Origin: Rattus norvegicus
Taxonomy: Eukaryota; Chordata; Mammalia; Rodentia; Muridae
Assembly: GCF_036323735.1 (NCBI RefSeq)
Contig: NC_086038.1
Coordinates: 24,637,501 to 24,701,500 of the forward strand
Direction: 5' to 3'
Length of the DNA: 64,000 nucleotides
In this document: piece by piece, positions 25,777 to 36,605 of the stretch
How the letters are laid out: the number at the start of each line of letters is the position of its first letter
Numbering within the stretch: position 1 is the first letter of the stretch
The notes under the pieces: generated by a model
Seen by the model: only the letters and a program-made list of their open reading frames with translations
Told to the model about the DNA's origin: nothing
Databases searched by the model: none
Made by a program: the position numbers and the translations under genes

Positions 25777-27747
25777 TCCCTGAGCTACTGATATCGGGAG
25801 AGTCAGATCCATCCATAGTTAAAGCTAGCAGGACCCACAGTTGTTTCTCCTTCGAATTCTTCTATAAATAAATACTATTTAAACTACCCAATTGATACAT
25901 GTAAAAATATAATGCTCAGAACATTTATGATATAGGAAACACACTGAGGCCTATTTTATATCAAAGTAGAGAAAGTAGGCTCACATGTAAAGCACGTATT
26001 TTATTCCATCACTAGAGATAAGATCAGGGCAAAGAGTTACGCTTAGATAGGAGGTGGTTCTTCTTGAGTCAACGTGAGGGGTTTGGCAACAGAAACCATA
26101 CAGACCTGGGCCTGGGCCTTGGCACAGATTGGGCACTGACAGCCTTAAGATCAGAAAGAAACAAGAAGTACTAAATGGAGCTATGTGACTCTAACTTCAT
26201 AACACTGCATATTTGTGGTTACACCAATGGTTGAGTTCCTCAAAGTCACGACACAGGACTCTGCTCTTGTCCAAAAAATTACATAGATTCAAACTGCAAA
26301 TGGAGGCAAAGAATACTTTTTACAGTCTGAAACCTGAGCAGGTGCAGAGGGCCCAGTGTGTTGCGGGCACCTTGTAAGTTCTCCATATTATTAATCACTT
26401 TGGATAGGAACGGACGTGTGGGGTCACTAATGACATGCTTCCTGAGTTACAGAGGCCAGAACAATGGGGCTAAAAACTAACTCCCTCATTCAGAGCCATC
26501 TATTTTTAAAATCCCTGATAAGCAGCACACAGGAAGCTCTTACCACGCTAGCCAGCAAAATCTGAGCTTTCAATCAACAATTTCTTTTGCTGAAGGTGTG
26601 GAGGGTGGAAAAGATCCAGAAACACAGATGGCGTCTCACATCTGCACATGCAATTTCCTTTTCCTTCATTTTTTTTATATAAGCCCCTCTTCTTTTCTTA
26701 AAATAAAAAATTGATAGAATTTTCCAGGAGAACACAGCCAGCACTGCTTATCGCTTCTGGGAATGTTCCTAACCTCCATCTCTCCATTTTAGCTGCAATT
26801 TAGGTCTTTTAGTGTATGTAGAAAGAGGAGGGAAAGATCTTATGAAGCCCCTTTTATTGCATTCTGAATAATTTAATAAGATCTGGTTCCTCCAAAGAGC
26901 TAAAACTTTTTAACAGCCTTCCCTCATCCTTATCCCTAAGTTTGTTCGAACTTGTTCTTCATAGGTCTTAAGGTCACGTTGAATCTAGAAGGTTGTGTTA
27001 TTAGTATTGAGGGGACAGTAAGGGCAGTGACTCGCTCAAGGTCACTTAGTTATGGCAAAGGAACATGATAAACGAGGAAGAACATCATAAACTGCATTTT
27101 ACAGTGGCGATGAGTAGGAACACAAATGAATGACTCGACTGCAGGAATCATTTCTAGAAGCCCATAAGGATACAGGCCCTTCTCTTTATTAAGTAAGTCG
27201 GATTTATTTGAGAACACAGCAGTATCTCACCTGAAGAACTATAAGGACGTTGCAAAATTCTGAATACAGAAATCATGATAGGAACTCATGTTTCATTCAG
27301 ACAAAAAAAAAGAATTAATGAATTGAAATTTAATAATGAAGTTCTGGAAAACTAGACATAGCCGTGGAATGTGGTTAAGAGGGAAAAGTAATAAAATGAC
27401 AACGTAAACTAGGAAAATGTTTTAATGGAATGGTTAGTTTGTCTTTAAAAATACACTGTATGGGAATAAAGGGAGTTTGTGGAAAGGCCATCTCAACAGC
27501 CCGATCGCACTGATGCAGGACTTTCTTCTGACCTTCAGAGCCAGACAATCTGCTTCCTGAATATCTCTATTGACTGTATTTTTACCTTTATTGTTTTTAA
27601 AATGAAACTCTTAGCAAAAGTAAATTCAAGCCTGTTGACCTTGAAATGCATCCTGTTTCAGAAGATGCCCAAACATGAGAGCATTTCTGCATTCTGAATT
27701 CTGAACATTAATTATCCTTGAGATGCTCTACTCATTCACCTCTACTT
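25776..27747. other. Unique sequence with a possible MIR remnant
   Basis: Near 26,995-27,060 the text GCAGTGACTCGCTCAAGGTC, then ACTTAGTTATGGCAAAG resembles an antisense MIR core. Otherwise no repeat or exon was recognised. Confidence 0.35.
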
Positions 27748-28222
27748 TGTTTTCTTTTAAATAAACTTAATTATTTACTCTACATCCCAATTGCAGTTTG
27801 CCTCTCCCTCTCTCCTCCAAGTCCCTCCCTCTCACATTCTCTTCCTCTTTCCCCCTCACTTTCTCCTCAAAGAAGGGGAGAAATGCCATGAATATCAACC
27901 CCCTTGGTCTAGTAAGCTGTAGTAGGACTAGGCACATCTTCTCCTATTGAGGCTTGACAGAGCAGCCCAATTAGGGGTAAGGAGTTCAAAGGCAGGCAAC
28001 AGAGTCAGAGACACCCCTGCTCTTGCTGTTAGGGGTCCCACATGAAGACCAAGTTGCACATCTGTTACACATGTGGAGAGACCTACCTCCATCCCATGGG
28101 TGCTCTCTGGTGGGTGGCTCAGTCTCTGTGAGACCCTATGGGCCTAGCTTAGTTGAGTCTGTAGGTTTTCTTATGTTAACCTTGACCTCTCTGTGTCCTT
28201 CAATCCTTTTGCTCTTCAACAA
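27748..28222 (-). mobile_element. LINE-1 3' end, antisense part of an inverted L1
   Basis: Reversed L1 3' UTR in the same order as the 18.63 kb copy: a T-rich start, GAAATGCCATGAATATCAAC, TTAGGGGTCCCACATGAAGA, then CTTTTGCTCTTCAACAAG. It ends abruptly at about 28,222, where the orientation of L1 text switches. Confidence 0.7.
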
Positions 28223-28460
28223 GAATAGACATGGAAGCATGTGGAAAGAGGGAACTAGGTTGGAGAAATAGAGAGAAGAACAAAAGGGATCATGTGTGGA
28301 GAGGACAGGGAGAGAGAACTGGAATGGAGTGGGGACATCTCTGGGATGAGATAGAAACCTAGGACCATGGAAATTCCCAGGAATCTGTGGGTGACCCTAG
28401 CTAAGACTCCTAACAATAGGGGATATGGAACTTAAACTGGTCATCTCAAACCTTAATCCT
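28223..28460 (+). mobile_element. LINE-1 3' UTR segment in inverted (sense) orientation
   Basis: From 28,223 the text reads as sense L1: AGAGGGAACTAGGTTGGAGA, GGGGACATCTCTGGGATGAG, then GGAATCTGTGGGTGACCCTA and CAATAGGGGATATGGAAC. In the 18.63 kb copy the corresponding block is reversed (CCAGAGATGTCCCC at about 19.46 kb). Together with the preceding part this is the head-to-head pattern of a twin-primed L1. Confidence 0.65.
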
Positions 28461-28659
28461 TTGGTCTCTACCAATCTTATACCTCCACCCCAAGGCTTCT
28501 GAAACCTGCCCATCCCCCTCCTGCTTCCATGGCTACTACCACACTCCCATTGTATTGTTCTTTTTGTCTCCTGGACCCTCCAGTGGTAGCCTAACATTGC
28601 TAAACACAGACACTCATGCTTAGTGTCTTCTTTTCTCTAGATTGATATTTTGTAAGCCC

Positions 28660-28860
28660 GGCTTCATGACACTCTCCAGCTTAACAACCTCCATTGGCTT
28701 CCAATCGCTTTAATCGAATTCAAACCATACAGAATCCATAAAAATTATTAAATAGCCTCTGAGGAAGCAAGGGCCATGACTTTGATCGGTTTACTATCTT
28801 TACCTCTCCAAACCATTGGTGAATTTCCCTCAGATAAGAGCACGGCTCTCAGACTTTTGC
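28660..28860. mobile_element. Possible LINE-2 remnant
   Basis: CTTAACAACCTCCATTGGCT, then TCGAATTCAAACCATACAGA and TACCTCTCCA follow the order of a familiar old mammalian LINE-2 segment. Strongly diverged. Confidence 0.3.
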
Positions 28861-31800
28861 TTGACCCAAGAAAACAAATGTGGCGTGAAGAACTTCTCCA
28901 GAGCGCCAGCCCAAGTCCTGGGAAGTCTCATGTATTTGCAAGACTGCATGACTATGATGCCTCTTACTGACCAGTGTGCGGTGTCTATAGCTATGAGACA
29001 GGACTGGGAACAGTTGCTATTTGAGACAAGGGGAGGAAAGATTGGCAAGAAAAATGACTGAGAAGATGGGTAAGAGGAATGCCCCTCCTCAGTTACACAG
29101 TCAAATAGAATCCAGACAATTATTGTATTATCATTGCAATCCTTAAAGCTCAGGGAGATGCTGACATGTCACGTATGAGGGAGAGTGGGGGCCAGTGCAA
29201 TACAGCAGCAACTCATTTGATTATGGGACCTCCAGACAACCATGGTATCATCTGTCTTCCACTAAGAGCTTCTTAAAATCGAGATACACTTTCTAAGATA
29301 CTCTTAATACATTTCACCTAGAACCTACATCATGAAGTTAAAGCACCGATAACTCAGAACACCTAGGAGAGCAAAACATAACCTATATTTATATGTTTTA
29401 GAGGCAAGACTTACACTTCCCATTTTATTTCCTGGATGCTCTTCGACTATACTGGGGTAGGGATTAGAAGGGTAATTTATGAGCACGAGCTGTGCATAAG
29501 AAACTCTCCTTTTCGGAAGAATGTTGAGTCACATCATAAACACACATATCCATGGCTATGGCTCAGCCTGCTGCTAACAGTGCCTTAGGCATTGAAGGAA
29601 CATAGACGGCAAATCCAAGATCTGAGACCTAGGAGACACCTAACGAGGTAAAGTTTTATGTGTATGCTTAGCAAGGCCTAAGGGAGAAGAAAAATCCACA
29701 AATGTCTCCAGAGGACCAGGTACGACATAGAAAAGTTAAGTAGTTGTCCTCAGAACCCTGTGGTATAATTGGAAAGATAGTCATTAACACAAATAATGTT
29801 TAAGACATGCGGGAGAGAGCTCAAACACTAAGTTCCTCCAGCTCGGGCAAGGATGCTTGCATAACTGTTCAATTTTTTTTTCTCCTAAAGGCTTCACACT
29901 GTAGATAAAATTGAATGCGCCTCCTGATGAGTTGCAGGGAACTGTAGCAGAGGGGACACGAGGTAACCTGGATGAGGGCCAGCCCCAATCCCCGCATTTC
30001 TTTTAGAATGCCCCTTTCTCTCAGGAAATAAAGTGCTACGTGCTTTATATAAAGCAGCACAATGTGTTCCAGTTAACAGGCAGCTGCCTTTGGGTTTGGA
30101 CCTGACGCTGTATCTGTTGCTGTTGTTGTTTATATTATAACAGCTATACAGAGTGGAGAAAGAAGCCTCCGCAGGTTGATTTCTACCTTCTGTGGTGATT
30201 TGACTAGTTGTAACTAATTTTAAAACAAAGCTGCCCACATGTGGAACCAAACTATGAAAGTCAGGAAGACATTTGGTTAGCCGATGTTAACCAGAATCTG
30301 AAGTGTGTAAAGAATTCCCACCTGGGCTGTTTTAGTGAGTCTTGGCATCAAAAGAGACCTGCTGGCACACAGAGATTGTTCTTCTCTAGGAGAGGAACTA
30401 CTTTATTACTTAGCATTCCTATGTATGTGCTTCTGGGTACTTACTCAGTTGACATCATCTTTCTCATCTCTTGGGTGAGCACAGAATAGTAGGGCCAAGC
30501 AGGAAGTCGGTATCTTATCCCAGAGTTAACACTCTCGGTGCTTTATATTTTCTCGAATGCCTGACGCTGGACCAACATCCTTTCCACTAATAAGCCAACA
30601 ATTCTGATAATCTCCAAAATGTTTCTCTCTCCTTCCTTCAGTCTGACAAAGTTATAAATTTTTGAGCACTTCAATCGGATGGCATCTCAAATACAGATTA
30701 ATGTGGCAATGGTAGCAATTATCGGAGAAATGACTGTTGGCAGAGCACTTAAAAACTACTTAATTCTCTGGGCTTACTTTGGTTATGTACTCAAACAGCA
30801 GTGTGGGAATGACAGGAAGAGAGAGCATAGAGGGTGTGTGGTGTGTTTCAATCAGTAGTGATATTACAATCATCTCTTTTATTTCCTGGTGATTTACTAT
30901 GCTAGGAAGATTACATTTATCAACCTTGAACGAACAACAAATCTGGAAGGTGGGGGATTGCTACATCTATTTAGCAAACACCAGCACTGTGGCTCTCAGG
31001 GGCTAGCCTGCCCGAGCTCGCTCTGCTCTGCGTTAATGAAGAGTTGTGCTGCGCTTCCAAGCCCACGGCTAGTGACTCAGCTCATCCTTCTCTTCTCCCA
31101 TTTTCTCTGTTCCTACAGCCGAGGCACATATCTGTCATTCCTCCCCCATAAGCATTCGCTCTAATCTTCCAGGGCTCAGCCGATGCATCACCCCTCATAA
31201 GCCATTCTGAGCCCAGCCTAGAAGAACTGAGGGTGCCCCTCAAACGCAAGAGTCCTGCTTAGCTTTCTTGAAATTTCTAAGACACAGCCTAGCTCCCGAA
31301 CCTTACTCAGTTCATGTTCAAGAAATAGGAGTGTATGCCCTGCCTTGACTGGCAATTTAAACTGGATCCAAAGTGGAGTGAATGTAAACCCATTCACCAG
31401 GATGTTGCCACTGAACTGCTGCCAGCTTTCTCAAATACACAAAGATGTCCTTTTAGTGTTGGGTAGAGAATTTTTAAACCTTAAAAAATGGGGTGGTTTC
31501 CATACTACATTTTAGTTAAAATTTAGTTTGACTACCCCTGCATTTCCTGTTCCTCTCCTCTGTTATAGTTATTAATTATCAAATACATGCACTAGCTTGA
31601 ACGGCTTCTCCCTCGCAGTCCATCTGTGCTTTCTCCTCAATAATGTATTGAAGTCCTGAGTGCTGGATTCATTGCCTTAGTGATTCCCAGGGCACGAGCC
31701 GTGATTTCACTGCAGCACTGAGCAGAAGGAGAGCTAATGGGCGAGGCAGAAAACGCTTAATCAATATCACTCGTGGCAGAAGTTTAAAACCCCAGGCCCC

Positions 31801-32849
31801 CAAGCAGATTTTTTAAAGGCTGAGATCAAGGCCCCAGGTCTTTAGGAATGCATTCACTGTACTATGAGGCTGAGAACTACTTTCTTGCCAACCAAATTCC
31901 CAATTACTCCGCAGGCTTCTCAGGGTGATGTTAGTCCTACAAATAACTCCCGTGGCCCAGAGGCAAAGCCCCTGCAAGAAAGAGACTGGGAAAGTATGGT
32001 TTCCGGGAAGATCTTTACCTCCTAAACATATGGAGTTGAAGCAACAGATAAAGTATTCACTCTAAATTAGCACAGAGCAGACAATTCTAGACTGTCAGTG
32101 TCAACAGGTATCTAAAGGTTATACTTCAGACATGGGACTGGTTGGGTACGCTTGGAGCTGGATGGGTCCAGAGGGTAGGCTTTAAAATTATGATGAGAGA
32201 TTGATGAGCAGGAACCATTAATGACGTCAACTGATGCTGAACCAGACAGGTGTTTCGACTGCAGTCGTACGCTCAGTCATAAGTCACCTGTGTGCTCTGA
32301 CAATAAAGCAGATGCTTGCCTAAGGGTCAGGGAGGGCAAGTGTGGTCAGGGGACTGCTAAAAATCCTGCGTTGTACTTAAAGAGTTCTGCATTATTAAAC
32401 TTCATGAAGTCTGAATCCCTCTAGGTACCAAGAGTCTGATTTATTATAGAGGGAGTCTTGCTTTCTTCGAAGCCATGTTGTTTGTATAATCAGGTAGAAA
32501 GACGGATCCAAGATGCAGTTTCTATACCATTAATATTTAAACAAAATGCTTGCCGTTGCCCTTTCATTGCACACATGTGTGGATGCAGCCATCAGTACAA
32601 CAGTTAGCCAGCGGGTACAGCAAGCTTCCGCTGTTCTCCAGGGGCTACTCCCTGAGATACGTAATCTCAAGGGCCATCCACAGTATGGTCTTACTTATCA
32701 TGCCTCCTCCTAAAACAGGAAGTTGCTACACCAGTGTGTGCCTATCCATTACCTACTGCACACACTGTAACAGCATCGTTGGAATTTTAACATGTGATTT
32801 ATAGGTATGATGCCCTTTTTAGCAATTTGTTTAATTCATATGCATACAC
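28861..32849. other. Unique sequence, no gene seen
   Basis: About 4 kb without a SINE or LINE that I recognise. The GC content rises locally around 31,000-31,100, but the 91-codon frame there has no protein features I know. A conserved regulatory role cannot be judged by eye. Confidence 0.4.
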
Positions 32850-32935
32850 ACACATGCATATGTACTGGGAATTGAGTTCCTGGAGTTGTACATGCTAGGC
32901 AAGTGCTCTACCACTGAGCAATATCCCCAGCCATT
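32850..32935 (-). mobile_element. ID-type SINE fragment
   Basis: Reversed ID-like head: GTACTGGGAATTGAGTTCCT, then ACATGCTAGGCAAGTGCTCT and ACCACTGAGCAATATCCCCA. Confidence 0.75.
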
Positions 32936-33099
32936 AATTTGTATCTTCAAACTGCCCTGCAGAAGGAGATAAGGATCATTCAACACAAGAGTAACTCAAT
33001 CTTTAGTGCATTTACCGGGTGCCTGAAAATTTGCCCTTACTGTAGTCTCAGGCTTAGGTCCCTTAATAATAAAAAAACAAAATGAAGAAATCCTTAAAA

Positions 33100-33218
33100 T
33101 ATAAATCCCAGCACTTACAAGGCTGAACAAAGAAAATGCTAAGATGTTGTCCGGGGCAACCTGGGCTACCCTGCAAGCACTGGACAAGCTTGGGTAAGCC
33201 TCATCTCAAACAACAATA
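33100..33218 (+). mobile_element. B1-like SINE, old and diverged
   Basis: AAATCCCAGCACTTACAAGG, then GGCAACCTGGGCTACCCTGC and CCTCATCTCAAACAACAATA match the layout of B1 (ATCCCAGCACTT, then CTGGGCTAC, then CTGTCTCAAA). Confidence 0.6.
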
Positions 33219-33490
33219 AGATGCTCTTAAACAACCCATCTAAACTCTGTGAGGTGTACTTTTAAGGCATTCGGAATAGCCCCCATTATAGGCTCCAATT
33301 CAGTTTAGAATTTGACAAGTTTCCAAGCTCAACAATTCCAGTTCAAGGAAGAGCTGCCTTCTTCTTGGTAGCATGTCATAGGGTAAGTATGACGTCAGGG
33401 TTCAAATGTTTCCATCTAAGCAATCATGGAATAACAAGCACTAAAAGTGATCTCTGCCTGCACTTAGAACTAGTCTAAGACTTCTGTCCA
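33219..33490. other. Unique sequence, no feature seen
   Basis: No coding signal or recognised repeat in this short interval. Confidence 0.35.
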
Positions 33491-33494
33491 TCTT

Positions 33495-33740
33495 ACTTTC
33501 CTGTTGCTGTGGTAAAATATCATGATTAAAGGCAGTTTAGGAGCAAGGGTGGTTTATTTGGCTTACAGTTCCAGATTCAGGTCCATCAATACAGGGAAGT
33601 CAAAGACAGGAACTGGAGGCAGTTTTGTCACTTCACATCCAAGAGCAAAGAGGACACCATCATGCTGGCTTGGCGCTCAGCCAGCGATCTCTACTCTTAG
33701 ACACTTCAAAACCCCAACCGGGGGAATAGTGCTGCCCACA
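33495..33740 (+). mobile_element. Old rodent interspersed repeat, family not named
   Basis: Opens with TTTCCTGTTGCTGTGGTAAA, followed by GGTGGTTTATTTGGCTTACA, CAGGTCCATCAATACAGGGA and GTCAAAGACAGGAACTGGAG. Its opening is like the repeat at 434, while the middle follows a related consensus. Confidence 0.55.
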
Positions 33741-34555
33741 TGTTTTGAATGGTGACAGACAGACACAGTAGGCCATCAGTGTGCCTCACGCCATTGCTCC
33801 TGATGTCACTGTCGAATGCTTGGTGCAATTTGTGTCTGGGATGGAAATCCGCAAACATTGATGGATAAAGATGAATAATGGGAGAAAATGACAAAGATGG
33901 CCCTAGGAACGTCCCTAACCATTATCAGCATGCATAGCTATCTCACAGTAATCAGGGCTCCACTAATATCTCCTAAAACTGAAACCTGGGTAGAGACTCG
34001 GATACTGAGAGTCATATTAAAGGCTGTATGTTTATGACTCTGTTCCTTTATATGAGACATCTTCAGCCATGAGAAACCGAAGAATCATTGTGACCCCTCA
34101 GTCTGATCTTGATAATCTTATAACAGATGCTTTCTGTTATAAGTCAGATAAAATATGATGAATTGGTAATGTCTATAAGACTGAGCTCTCTGCATAGAAA
34201 AGCATGCATCCCATATGTGAACTGACATTTGTTTTATAAATTAAGTTTTATGACTTTCTTCATTAGTAATCTTGTACCATTCAGATTATCGAGGGATAAG
34301 CTGGAGAATCTAACAACAAAGAAACCAATTAAAAATCTGTCACAGAACAATTCTCCCATTATTCTCCAATTTTTTATGCTCTACATATAAACCATGGAAT
34401 GCCAAGTTATGTTCAAAGCAGTGAAGATCTTCTCTACATGGGGTGCCCTGGTGATACAAAAATCACCATGTAGCCTCAGTCTTCCATACCCAAATGTGGT
34501 TGAAATTTTTATTTTTTAATTTTATTAATATATATGTTATTATGTATATGTGCAT
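33741..34555. other. Unique AT-rich sequence
   Basis: No exon or recognised repeat. Confidence 0.4.
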
Positions 34556-34558
34556 ATT

Positions 34559-34755
34559 CACACACACACACACACACACATACACACACCAAACATGGGC
34601 CCAAAGAACCCAGAAGAGGATTCAAATCCCCCAGAGTCACCATTGGCTTAAGCCAACTGATATGGGGGCTTGGAATTAGACTCCTAGATTGCTGTCCTCT
34701 GGAAGAGCAACAAGTGCATTGTAACCACCCAGCTACCTCTACAGCAGCCCATCTT
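34559..34755 (-). mobile_element. B3 (B2-family) SINE with AC tail
   Basis: An (AC)n run at 34,559-34,588 borders reversed B3 text: AACCCAGAAGAGGATTCAAA, then GCTTGGAATTAGACTCCTAG and CTGTCCTCTGGAAGAGCAAC, then AAGTGCATTGTAACCACCCA. Confidence 0.7.
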
Positions 34756-34857
34756 TAGTTTTAAATTTATGTTCGAAGCCTACTTTAACCTCAAGTGGAA
34801 ACCAGATGCTTGCACTGCTTTGTGAAATAATATAGACCGTTAAGATTGACCGTCACT

Positions 34858-34956
34858 GGGGTTGGGGATTTAGCTCAGTGGTAGAGCGCTTGCCTAGCAA
34901 GTGCAAGGCCCTGGGTTCGGTCCCCAGCTCCGAAAAAAAGAAAAAAAGAAAAAAAA
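34858..34956 (+). mobile_element. ID SINE (rat), young insertion
   Basis: Near-consensus ID: GGGGTTGGGGATTTAGCTCA, GTGGTAGAGCGCTTGCCTAG, CTGGGTTCGGTCCCCAGCTC, then an A tail broken by single G's. A-box-like TAGCTCAGTGG and B-box-like GGTTCGGTCCC are intact. The 15-bp duplication AGATTGACC(G/A)TCACT flanks it at 34,843-34,857 and 34,957-34,971 with one mismatch. Confidence 0.96.
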
Positions 34957-34971
34957 AGATTGACCATCACT

Positions 34972-35720
34972 TTCTTTTTCTGTCACACAGGGAATTTTTA
35001 AATTAGAGTTCAAAGGGTGTTCCCTGCTTATATATACGTGGGCTGATCAAACGATGCTGTGGAAAACTCAACCATTTAGCTTGTTCATTACCTCTAAGAA
35101 ATGAAAGGCCCATTGCATGCTATGATGTCATGAGAAAGGAAACGCCCTCTAGGATGAGGCAGCTTGTGCTTTGTGGGTTAGCGTGTGAGAGAACTGAGGT
35201 GAGGCAGCACCAGTATAGCACTGAGGAAAGCTAGATACTCTCCTCCTGCCCTACGGTCAAACAAAGGTGAAACAAACACTAATGAAACCTGGACATTGAG
35301 TTCTGCTTAAATGTCAACGACAGCTGCATGATAGCACAGGTTATTTTGTTAGGACTTACTTTTTAAAAAAGCTTATATTTGTGGCCAAGAAAAGGTAATG
35401 GATTAAATACATATTAGTTTGCCTTTATGCTATGCTTTACAAACTTTCTAGTCTCTGCCTGTCACTCTACTGACAAGAATTCCAAAGTTGTATCAGCACA
35501 GAACCCTTTGTTCCCTGTGGAGTTTGCAATCTAGAAAGATAGGTTAACCCCTATGAAATGACAACAATGTGTAAATGATGCCCGAATGACCAGTTCAAAC
35601 AGGGGCAGTGCCTCAGGAAAATGGCAGGTCTCTCACTCCTACCCTCCTAGGAAGAACATATCTTCAGGTGAGATGCATGAATTTGTTCTTTTCATTCAAG
35701 ATCCCTAAAGCAGCTAATAA
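34972..35720. other. Unique sequence, no gene seen
   Basis: No exon with splice support and no repeat recognised. Confidence 0.4.
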
Positions 35721-35724
35721 TAGA

Positions 35725-35727
35725 CTG

Positions 35728-35782
<55 letters not shown>

Positions 35783-35783
35783 G
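35725..35783. repeat. (GT)n microsatellite
   Basis: About 25 GT units with a TTTG interruption, ending in GTATGTATGTG. Confidence 0.95.
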
Positions 35784-36121
35784 AAGGAATGTGTGGATAA
35801 ATGTATAGAAAAGCATTATTTCATACCATATAACATATAAACATAAATTCATACAAAATTCACAGCAGAATCAAATTTTTCTGAGTGAGTTTTCATAATG
35901 GACATTGGACATGCTATTTGACTTCAAGTTCAGCGTTCTCATGCAGGTTGGTGCATATTTACAATATTGGCCCAATTAGCTGCAGATTGCTTCATTTAAA
36001 CTCTGAGTTAATTTCATAAGTTTGATAGGAAACTCGGCATTCATCAGTATGTAATCATATCACTGGAAAACCTGTACAAGGTTTAGGAAGTGCTTTAATT
36101 TTTATATTATGGAAGGGAGTG

Positions 36122-36250
36122 ATTTTTAAGAATGAGACGTTGCTCGCTTTTTTCCCTGGCTGGGTCCAGTGCGATCTCTTGGTCTCAATCCTGCTCAATC
36201 CTGCTGCTGCCTCTGTAGCTGGGACTACAGGTGTTACGTCATCATGTTTG
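36122..36250 (-). mobile_element. B1-like SINE, antisense
   Basis: GAATGAGACGTTGCTCGCTT, then GGTCTCAATCCTGCTCAATC, then TGTAGCTGGGACTACAGGTG follow the reversed 7SL-derived B1 layout, with decay in the first part. Confidence 0.6.
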
Positions 36251-36410
36251 AAGGATCGTGCATGATAATGATGTGTAATGAGCACAGACTGTTCGACAGG
36301 GGGACAGATAGCTGCTAGGATCTAAGGAAGGGGGCTCCTGTGAGGTCTGAGACGTCACAGTCCTCATTCACAGGACAAGTATCATATGTGGACATACGGA
36401 AATGCAGTCA

Positions 36411-36568
36411 GAGCTGGGGAGAGAGCTTAGCAGGTAAAGCACCTGCAGGGCAAGGTGAGCGATCCAAGTTCAAAACCCAGAACCTACATAAAGGTAGGCT
36501 AAGAAGTGACATCAGAAAATTGTCCTCTGATCCAACTCTTCCAACACACATCATATATAATACATCCA

Positions 36569-36570
<2 letters not shown>
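36411..36570 (+). mobile_element. B3/B4-type SINE, diverged
   Basis: AGCTGGGGAGAGAGCTTAGC, AGGTAAAGCACCTGCAGGGC and AAGTTCAAAACCCAGAACCT form a tRNA-like head. The tail has TGTCCTCTGATCCAACTCTT leading into the AAT repeat. Confidence 0.6.

Positions 36571-36603
<33 letters not shown>
36571..36603. repeat. (AAT)n microsatellite
   Basis: About 11 AAT units that form the tail of the SINE just before it. Confidence 0.95.

Positions 36604-36605
<2 letters not shown>

Noticed and set aside
30889..31164. GC-richer 91-codon frame considered as an exon
   Set aside because: No acceptor or donor sites at sensible positions and no recognisable peptide.
34858..34956. tRNA-Ala-like gene (A and B boxes present)
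   Set aside because: It is an ID SINE: A-rich tail, target-site duplication and no complete cloverleaf. The same applies to the copies at 22.03 and 55.30 kb.
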